This document shows positions 58,575 through 64,000 of a stretch of 64,000 nt of DNA, piece by piece. A program made the translations under genes and the position numbers. How positions within the stretch are numbered: the first letter of the stretch is position 1; the number at the start of each line of letters is the position of its first letter. The notes under the pieces are model-generated. The model did not search any database and had not been told where the DNA came from. It saw only the letters and a list, made by a program, of their open reading frames with translations. This DNA comes from Subtercola boreus. Lineage in GTDB: Bacteria; Actinomycetota; Actinomycetes; Actinomycetales; Microbacteriaceae. The stretch is taken from NCBI RefSeq assembly GCF_003399625.1, contig NZ_NBXA01000007.1:1-64000 (forward strand), read 5' to 3'.

Positions 58575-59738
58575 ATGAGCGTGTGGGACGAACTGACCGG
58601 CCAGTCCGAGGCCATCGATGTGTTCCGCGATGCCGCCGGGAACGTGGGCGGCGCGATGACGCACTCCTGGCTCATCACCGGCCCACCCGGTTCCGGCCGA
58701 TCGAACCTCGCCTATGCCTTCGCCTCTGCGCTCCTCTGCCGCGACGGCGGCTGCGGCCACTGCCGCGACTGCCGGCAGGTCGCCGCGCGAACCCATCCCG
58801 ACCTCGCAGTGCTCAGCACCGATCGCGTCATCATCTCGATCGAGGAGGTTCGCACCCTCGTGGCGAGTTCCCAGTTCTCGCCGTCGGTGTCGAGGTACCG
58901 GGTGATGGTGATCGAAGACGCCGACAGGATGGTCGAACGCACGTCGAACGTGCTGCTGAAGGCGCTCGAGGAACCGCCCGAGCGCACGGTGTGGATTCTC
59001 TGCGCGCCGAGCGAGGCGGATCTGCTGCCGACCATCCGATCGCGGGTGCGTTCGGTTCGGTTGCGGGTGCCGAGCACCGAGGATGTCGCGGCTCTTCTCG
59101 AACGGCGCGACGGCGTCACCCCGGAGACGGCGCACCGCGCTGCCCGGGAGGCCCAGAGCCACATCGGGATGGCCCATCGTCTCGCCACGAATGCAGACGC
59201 CCGCGCCAGGCGTGACGAGACGCTGTCGGTGGCCCTCGGCATTCAGAGCGTGCCGCAGGCGGTCATGGCGGCTGCTCGGTTGCTCGAGCTCGCGAAAGAC
59301 GATGCGCTGGCCATCACGGACGAACGGGACGCCGAAGAACGTGAGAGCACCCTCCGGAGCCTCGGGGTCGAGCCGGGCCAGGCCGTTCCGTCTGGGCTCC
59401 GCTCGCAGGTCAAACAGCTCGAAGACGACCAGAAGCGGCGTGCGACGAGAAGCCTCCGAGACGGGATCGACCGCATCCTGGTCGACCTGCTCTCGCTCTA
59501 CCGCGACGTTCTGCTGCAGCAGCTGGAGGCGCGGCTCGAGCCGATCAACGCGGCCATCCAGCGGGACATCGACGCGCTTGCGGCCCGCACCGAACCCGCC
59601 GACACGCTCGCCGTGATGGACTCCATCGCCGATGCGCGACGCCGTATCGCCCAGAACGTCACCCCAGCCCTCTCGCTCGAAGCGATGCTCATCACGGTCG
59701 CCCTGCCGGGCGCCGCACCACGAAAGGCCCACCCGTGA
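58575..59738 (+). CDS. holB: DNA polymerase III subunit delta'
   Basis: This clamp-loader subunit has the AAA+ layout: TGPPGSGRSNLAYAFASALL (P-loop), a zinc module with CRDGGCGHCRDC, VMVIEDADRMVERTSNVLLK, LEEPPERTVWILCAPSEADL and TIRSRVRSVRL with the sensor arginine region. The 387-residue length suits the family. ATG starts right after tmk with its own possible -10. It overlaps the lipoprotein gene by 4 bp. Confidence 0.93.
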   Translation: MSVWDELTGQSEAIDVFRDAAGNVGGAMTHSWLITGPPGSGRSNLAYAFASALLCRDGGCGHCRDCRQVAARTHPDLAVLSTDRVIISIEEVRTLVASSQFSPSVSRYRVMVIEDADRMVERTSNVLLKALEEPPERTVWILCAPSEADLLPTIRSRVRSVRLRVPSTEDVAALLERRDGVTPETAHRAAREAQSHIGMAHRLATNADARARRDETLSVALGIQSVPQAVMAAARLLELAKDDALAITDERDAEERESTLRSLGVEPGQAVPSGLRSQVKQLEDDQKRRATRSLRDGIDRILVDLLSLYRDVLLQQLEARLEPINAAIQRDIDALAARTEPADTLAVMDSIADARRRIAQNVTPALSLEAMLITVALPGAAPRKAHP

Positions 59739-61321
59739 CCGTTCCTCCCCGCAGAAGACTGGTCGGCGTCGTCGCTGTCGCCGCCGCTGCCGCCCTCGCT
59801 CTGTCGGGCTGCACCACGTGGTTCGCCGGCTCCGCAGACACTGCAGGCGGCGGCTCCGGCTTCTCGACCGGCGGTGCAGCGGCCGGTTCGTCGACACCGA
59901 CCGGTGAGCAGGTCGATGCCGACCTGAAGCCCTTCTACGACCAGGCCCTGGCCTGGAAATCGTGCGCCAGCGGATTCGAGTGCGCCACGGCGAGTGTTCC
60001 GATCGACTGGAGCAACCCGACCGGCGACACGATCGAGCTCGCCCTCATCAAACAGCCCGCCAAGAGCAGCACGCGCCAGGGCACCCTGTTCGTGAACCCG
60101 GGCGGCCCCGGCGTCTCCGCGCTCGACTTCGTGAAGGACAGCGTCGACTTCGCCGTCGACCCCGAAGTGCAGCAGCAGTACGACATCGTCGGATTCGATC
60201 CTCGCGGCGTCGGCGCTTCGAGCGCGGTGAAGTGCGTCACACCCGCCCAGATGGACTCGTACCTCTACGACATCGTGCCCGGAAAGCGCGGTTCTGCGGA
60301 ATGGCTCTCCGGCGCGGCAGCGGTCGCCAAGAGCTTCGGATCGGGTTGCGCGTCGGGTACCGGCGCACTCCTCGGGCACATCGACACGGAGAGCACCGTT
60401 CGCGATCTGGACGCGCTGCGCGCCTCGGTCGGCGACACCGGACTGAACTATCTCGGCTACTCCTACGGAACCTTCATCGGCAGTGAGTACGCGACGCTCT
60501 TCCCGGACAAGGTGCGTCGCATGACGATCGACGGGGTCGTCGACCCGACATCGACAGGTTTCGCCTCGAGTATCGGCCAGGCCAAGGGTTTCGAGGGCGC
60601 GCTCCGGGCGTACCTCGCCGACTGCCTGGGCGGCTCGAACTGTCCGTTCTCGGGATCGGTCGACAACGCGTCCAAGCAGGTGCAGACCCTGCTCACCGCG
60701 GTCGACACCACGCCCATCACGTCATCTGACGGACGAAAGCTCGGTTCGGCATCCCTGCTGACGGCCATCTTCTACCCGCTCTACACTCAGGACAGCTGGC
60801 CCTACCTCTCGCAGATGATCGCGCAGGTGAAACAGGGGGATGCGACGCTCGCCTTCCAGCTTGCCGACGCCTACAACGGTCGGAACCCCGATGGCAGCTA
60901 TCAGAACAACCAGACCGAAGCGTTCACGGCTATCAACTGCCTCGACTACCCGGCGGTGACGGATGCTGACACCATCGCCTCGCAGAATGCCCAGCTCATC
61001 GCGGCCGCACCGACCTTCGGCCCCTGGTGGACCTATGGCGACATCGGCTGCGCCAACTGGCCGGAGGCTGCGACCCGCACGCCCGGCCCGGTGAGCTACA
61101 ACGGATCCGCGACGATCCTCGTCGTCGGAACGACCGATGACCCCGCAACGCCCTACGCGGATGCGGTCGACGTGTCGAAGCAACTCGCGAAGTCGCAGCT
61201 CATCACCTACAAGGGTGAGGGTCACACCGCTTACGGGACATCCTCGTGCGTGCACGCGCTCGTCGACGCGTACTTCCTGACCGGCACCGCGCCGACCAGC
61301 GACCCGCAGTGCACCACCTGA
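59735..61321 (+). CDS. Secreted lipoprotein alpha/beta hydrolase, TAP-like
   Basis: A lipoprotein signal (LALSGC, Cys26) is followed by a Gly/Ser-rich linker and an alpha/beta hydrolase of the tripeptidyl aminopeptidase type: GTLFVNPGGPGVSALDF (oxyanion region), VGFDPRGVGASSAV, and the nucleophile elbow YLGYSYGTFIG. The C-terminal TAP-like domain contains ILVVGTTDDPATPYADA and GEGHTAYGTSSCV, with the catalytic Asp and His. It probably removes tripeptides or cleaves esters outside the cell. It is coupled to holB by overlap, a common arrangement in this group of bacteria. Confidence 0.92.
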   Translation: MTVPPRRRLVGVVAVAAAAALALSGCTTWFAGSADTAGGGSGFSTGGAAAGSSTPTGEQVDADLKPFYDQALAWKSCASGFECATASVPIDWSNPTGDTIELALIKQPAKSSTRQGTLFVNPGGPGVSALDFVKDSVDFAVDPEVQQQYDIVGFDPRGVGASSAVKCVTPAQMDSYLYDIVPGKRGSAEWLSGAAAVAKSFGSGCASGTGALLGHIDTESTVRDLDALRASVGDTGLNYLGYSYGTFIGSEYATLFPDKVRRMTIDGVVDPTSTGFASSIGQAKGFEGALRAYLADCLGGSNCPFSGSVDNASKQVQTLLTAVDTTPITSSDGRKLGSASLLTAIFYPLYTQDSWPYLSQMIAQVKQGDATLAFQLADAYNGRNPDGSYQNNQTEAFTAINCLDYPAVTDADTIASQNAQLIAAAPTFGPWWTYGDIGCANWPEAATRTPGPVSYNGSATILVVGTTDDPATPYADAVDVSKQLAKSQLITYKGEGHTAYGTSSCVHALVDAYFLTGTAPTSDPQCTT

Positions 61322-61337
61322 CCCGGCAGAGAAGTTG

Positions 61338-61351
61338 CATTGTCTGCAATG
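61338..61351. promoter_or_regulatory. Possible TetR operator over its own start codon
   Basis: CATTG, TCTG and CAATG form an inverted repeat that covers the ATG of the TetR-type gene. It would suit autorepression. Confidence 0.4.
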
Positions 61352-62020
61352 ATTGACGGCGTGAGCGCAGTGACGAGTACAACGGAGGAGCCGGTCGGGC
61401 TGGGTCTTCGCGAGCGCAAGAGGATCGCCACGAGCCGCAGCATCCAGCAGGCCGTTCTCGAACTCAGCCGCGACAAGGGCCTCGACAACGTGACCGTCGA
61501 CGAGATCAGCAGGCGTGCCGACATCTCACCGCGCACGTTCTTCAACTACTTCTCGTCGAAGGAGGCTGCGGTTCTCGGAGAATCTCCGTTCTCGCTCCCG
61601 TCGGCTGAGGTCGAGGCGTTCGTGCACGCCGGCCCCGAGGCGCCGATCTTCGACGGCCTGCTGGCCATCATGCGTGCCATCGCGGACATCGACAGCCAGG
61701 ACTTCGACATGCACCAGCTTCGAAAGCTGGTCATCCGGGACTATCCGCACCTGCTTGTACAGCGGATCACCAGCATGCGCGAATTCGAGATCGATCTCAC
61801 GTCGGTGGTGGAACGTCGACTGATCGAGGATGACCGGGTGACTGCCGCATCCGGTGAAATCCCTGATCAGCAGGCGGAGGGTGAGCGTGCTCGGTTGATC
61901 GCCCTCGTGGCGATCGCCGCGATGCGGCATGCCTGGGCGTGGTGGGCGGAGAGCCCCGACGGGCAGACGATGTCGAGTCTGTTGAGTCGCTCGTTTCGCG
62001 AGTTGCGAACACTCCTATAA
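61349..62020 (+). CDS. TetR-family transcriptional regulator
   Basis: The N-terminal helix-turn-helix (RERKRIATSRSIQQAVLELS, then VTVDEISRRADISPRTFFNY) is clear, and the rest is an all-helical ligand and dimer domain. An in-frame TTG at 61340 and GTG at 61361 are alternative starts; none has a good Shine-Dalgarno. It follows the hydrolase gene at short distance and may control it or its own gene. The ligand cannot be predicted. Confidence 0.9.
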   Translation: MIDGVSAVTSTTEEPVGLGLRERKRIATSRSIQQAVLELSRDKGLDNVTVDEISRRADISPRTFFNYFSSKEAAVLGESPFSLPSAEVEAFVHAGPEAPIFDGLLAIMRAIADIDSQDFDMHQLRKLVIRDYPHLLVQRITSMREFEIDLTSVVERRLIEDDRVTAASGEIPDQQAEGERARLIALVAIAAMRHAWAWWAESPDGQTMSSLLSRSFRELRTLL

Positions 62021-62055
62021 GCTTGCTTGCTGTGCCGGTGGAATCCACAGGCCAG

Positions 62056-62131
62056 GCCGCCTTAGCTCAGTCGGTAGAGCGATTCACTCGTAATGAATAG
62101 GTCATCAGTTCGATTCTGATAGGCGGCCCCA
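62056..62131 (+). tRNA. tRNA-Thr (anticodon CGT)
   Basis: GCCGCCT pairs with AGGCGGC, the D-arm is GCTCAGTCGGTAGAGC, the anticodon arm ATTCA-CTCGTAA-TGAAT carries CGT, and the T-arm is ATCAGTTCGATTCTGAT. The terminal CCA is encoded, with C as the discriminator base. A terminator hairpin follows. Confidence 0.95.
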
Positions 62132-62138
62132 CGACGGA

Positions 62139-62160
62139 AGGCCCGGGAAACCGGGCCTTT
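62139..62160 (+). terminator. Rho-independent terminator after tRNA-Thr
   Basis: AGGCCCGG and CCGGGCCT form a stem with a GAAA loop followed by TT. The flanking GACGGA and TCCGTC extend the stem with a small mismatch. Confidence 0.75.
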
Positions 62161-62206
62161 CTCCGTCTGTGTGGATGTCGTCGCCGAAGATGAGGGAGAA
62201 TGTGTG

Positions 62207-63190
62207 ATGTCGAGCGGACTGCGCTGGGGAATTCTTGCCACCGGGGGGATCGCTTCATCGTTCGCCACCGACCTTCTGGCGAACGGGTTCCAATTGACGG
62301 CGGTGGGCTCGCGCTCCCAGCAGTCGGCGGATGAGTTCGCGGGCCGCTTCGGCGGAATCACGGCTCACGCGAGTTACGAGCAGCTCGTGGCCGACCCCGA
62401 AGTCGACGTGGTCTACGTGGCGACACCGCATCCGTTCCACGAGCAGAACGCATTGATGGCCATCGCCGCAGGCAAGCATGTGCTCGTCGAGAAGGCCTTC
62501 ACCGTGAACGAACGGCAGGCCGAGCGTATCGTCGAGGCCGCGCGCGAAGCAGGCGTCGTCGTGCTCGAAGCCATGTGGACCAGGTTCCTGCCGCACATGG
62601 TGCGCATCCGCGAGATCATCGCGGCGGGCACGCTCGGCGATGTGCGCACGGTGATCGCCGACCACAACCAGAAACTCCCGTCTGACCCGCACCACCGCCT
62701 GAACGCCCCGGAACTCGGCGGCGGGGCGCTGCTGGACCTCGCGATCTACCCGGTCTCGTTCGCCGTCGACGTGCTGGGTGTGCCGACCGGGGTTCGGGCG
62801 AGCGCGAGCATGACGGCAACCGGGGTCGATCGACAGACGGCGATCATCCTCGAGCACGAAGGTGGGCGGCAGTCCGTGCTGCATGCCGCGCTCGACACGG
62901 CCGGACCGAACGTGGCCGCCGTGTTGGGAACCCAGGCCAGGATCGAGATCGACCGTACGTGGTACATGGCGACGACCTTCCGCGTGATCGACCCCGAGCA
63001 GAACGTGCTCGAAGAGTTCGATCATCCTGTCACCAGCCGGGGCATGCAGTACCAGGCCTGGGAACTCGAGCGGGTGGTCGCCGCCGGTGAATTCTCGAGC
63101 CCGCTTCTGCCGGGGTCGGAGAGTGTGGCGATCATGGGTGTGCTCGACGAGGTGCGGCGCCAGATCGGGCTGGAGTTCCCCGGGGAGTAG
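62207..63190 (+). CDS. Gfo/Idh/MocA-family oxidoreductase
   Basis: The N-terminal Rossmann fold (LRWGILATGGIASSFATDLL) and the motif AGKHVLVEKAFTVNERQAER with the conserved Lys place it in this NAD(P)-dependent family, which acts on sugars, inositols or related polyols. LGGGALLDLAIYPVSFAVDV holds the catalytic region, with Tyr where many members have His or Tyr. ATG at 62207 has GAGGGAG before it; an earlier in-frame GTG at 62171 is less likely. The substrate is unknown. Confidence 0.9.
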   Translation: MSSGLRWGILATGGIASSFATDLLANGFQLTAVGSRSQQSADEFAGRFGGITAHASYEQLVADPEVDVVYVATPHPFHEQNALMAIAAGKHVLVEKAFTVNERQAERIVEAAREAGVVVLEAMWTRFLPHMVRIREIIAAGTLGDVRTVIADHNQKLPSDPHHRLNAPELGGGALLDLAIYPVSFAVDVLGVPTGVRASASMTATGVDRQTAIILEHEGGRQSVLHAALDTAGPNVAAVLGTQARIEIDRTWYMATTFRVIDPEQNVLEEFDHPVTSRGMQYQAWELERVVAAGEFSSPLLPGSESVAIMGVLDEVRRQIGLEFPGE

Positions 63191-63208
63191 CCCCGCGGGG
63201 CGCGCTGG

Positions 63209-63214
63209 TACAGT
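63209..63214 (+). promoter_or_regulatory. -10 hexamer of a leaderless promoter (carboxypeptidase)
   Basis: TACAGT ends six bases before the ATG of the D-Ala-D-Ala carboxypeptidase gene. Confidence 0.45.
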
Positions 63215-63220
63215 GACCGG

Positions 63221-64000
63221 ATGCCCGGCCATTCCGCTTCGGAGAATCCGCGTCGGCGGCGGTGGCGTGTCGCCGGAGCGTGGGGCGCCCTCGTGGTGCT
63301 GTGCGTCGCCTCGTTCGCGGGCGGAGCCGTCTTTGCTTCCGGCCGTGCCGACGTGTCCATGGATGCTCCCGCCCTCGCTGGTGCGCCGACGCCGGCGCTC
63401 GACCCGGTTCCCACGGCGACCGGGCCTGCCGTCGAGCGCCGACCCCAGCCGACGGCCGCTGCGGCCCCGGCCGTCGTGCGCACGTGTTCCGTGGACGCTC
63501 TGGCTTCGGCCGGCGGCCTCGGCACGTTCCAGGGAACTGTTCGTGACGCATCGACCGGGAGCATTCTGTTCGACCGTGGTGGGGAGCAGTTCTCGCGCAC
63601 TGCGAGCGTGATGAAGGTGCTGACCTCTGCGGCCGCGCTCGCCGTTCTCGGGCCGGATCATCGAGTCACGACCCGCGTGGTGCGGGGGGCCGCGGCCGGC
63701 GAAGTCGTGCTGGTGGGCGGTGGCGACGTGACCCTCGCGAGCGGGGCCTCGAACATCTACAACGACAGCGCGTCGATGGATGACCTCGCGGCCCAGGTGA
63801 AGACGGCCTGGTCGGACGACCCGTCGTCGGGTGGCAGTTCCATCTCCACGATCACCCTCGATGCCTCGCTGTTCACCGGCGACACGTGGCAGCCGTCGTG
63901 GAACCGTGTCGAGCAGACGGAGGGCTCCACCGCAGAAGTCACCGCCCTCATGGTCGACGGTGACCGGGCCAACCCGTCGGCGGACACCTCGCCGCGGAGC
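63221..64000 (+). CDS. dacB: D-alanyl-D-alanine carboxypeptidase, PBP4 type, N-terminal part
   Basis: The frame is open from ATG to the window end (260 codons), so the gene is cut by the edge. A basic N-terminus and one helix (GAWGALVVLCVASFAGGAVF) are followed by a Pro/Ala linker. The domain start (GTFQGTVRDASTGSILFDRG) leads to SVMK, the S-x-x-K of PBP4-type enzymes, and VVLVGGGDVTLAS. It trims or cleaves peptidoglycan stem peptides outside the membrane. It has a leaderless-type promoter and no ribosome site. Confidence 0.88.
   Translation, partial: MPGHSASENPRRRRWRVAGAWGALVVLCVASFAGGAVFASGRADVSMDAPALAGAPTPALDPVPTATGPAVERRPQPTAAAAPAVVRTCSVDALASAGGLGTFQGTVRDASTGSILFDRGGEQFSRTASVMKVLTSAAALAVLGPDHRVTTRVVRGAAAGEVVLVGGGDVTLASGASNIYNDSASMDDLAAQVKTAWSDDPSSGGSSISTITLDASLFTGDTWQPSWNRVEQTEGSTAEVTALMVDGDRANPSADTSPRS

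Overview
The window is chromosomal DNA of a high-GC actinobacterium, most likely a member of the Microbacteriaceae. This rests on the gene order at the right end (acs, a reduced Tad pilus locus, topA, tmk, holB, TAP-like hydrolase, tRNA-Thr, Gfo/Idh oxidoreductase, D-Ala-D-Ala carboxypeptidase), on the many GTG and TTG starts, and on repeated -10 hexamers 6-7 nt before start codons that have no Shine-Dalgarno sequence (leaderless transcripts). The assignment is by recognition, not by a search.

Left border (1-5.8 kb). This part is visibly less GC-rich and partly decayed. It begins with the 5' end of an IS3-type transposase and contains the last codons of an IS481-type transposase (3422-3580), a small gene broken by an in-frame TAG, a secreted FN3/Ig-like protein, a LysM-like lipoprotein and short membrane ORFs. 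A low-molecular-weight protein tyrosine phosphatase and a WbaP-like polyprenyl-phosphate sugar transferase, the starter enzyme of polymer synthesis, share this composition.

Exopolysaccharide locus (5.8-40.7 kb). It encodes two paralogous GT2 glycosyltransferases, an Alg14/Alg13-type fused transferase, a further glycosyltransferase, a Wzx-like flippase, a Wzy-like polymerase, a pyruvyl-transferase-family protein, an acyltransferase-3/SGNH O-acyltransferase, two Tat-exported beta-helix proteins, an HTTM membrane protein with a partner, a SanA/YdcF-like protein, a GDP-mannose-type and a UDP-glucose-type 6-dehydrogenase, and a nitroreductase. The predicted product is a Wzx/Wzy-made, probably acidic, decorated polymer controlled by three Wzz-BY-kinase proteins and two phosphatases. 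A malate:quinone oxidoreductase gene and a CrtI-like oxidoreductase gene lie among these genes.

Most unusual part (28.9-39.2 kb). A minus-strand operon encodes BY-kinase, phosphatase, a PqqD-like (RiPP recognition element) protein, an NTP_transf_5-like nucleotidyltransferase and a second BY-kinase. Divergent from it lie a LuxR-type regulator and a plus-strand operon encoding a membrane-anchored esterase, an HprK-like kinase fused to a second PqqD-like domain, and a signal peptidase I. These face a Pro/Thr-rich membrane protein with a repeated tail motif. The parts resemble the kinase/nucleotidyltransferase/RRE set of lasso-peptide tailoring, but no cyclase genes are present. I propose an undescribed peptide- or protein-tailoring module tied to polysaccharide export. 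A 40-residue acidic peptide at 6.76 kb is one candidate substrate.

Right part (40.7-64 kb). It carries a copper pair (membrane protein and CopC), a radical SAM gene under a near-consensus LexA box, thymidine kinase, tRNA-Pro(CGG), metallophosphoesterase, a PASTA class A PBP, a small DUF4177-like protein, RidA, acs, the Tad genes, topA-tmk-holB, a lipoprotein hydrolase, a TetR regulator, tRNA-Thr(CGT), an oxidoreductase and the start of a PBP4-type carboxypeptidase that runs off the window.
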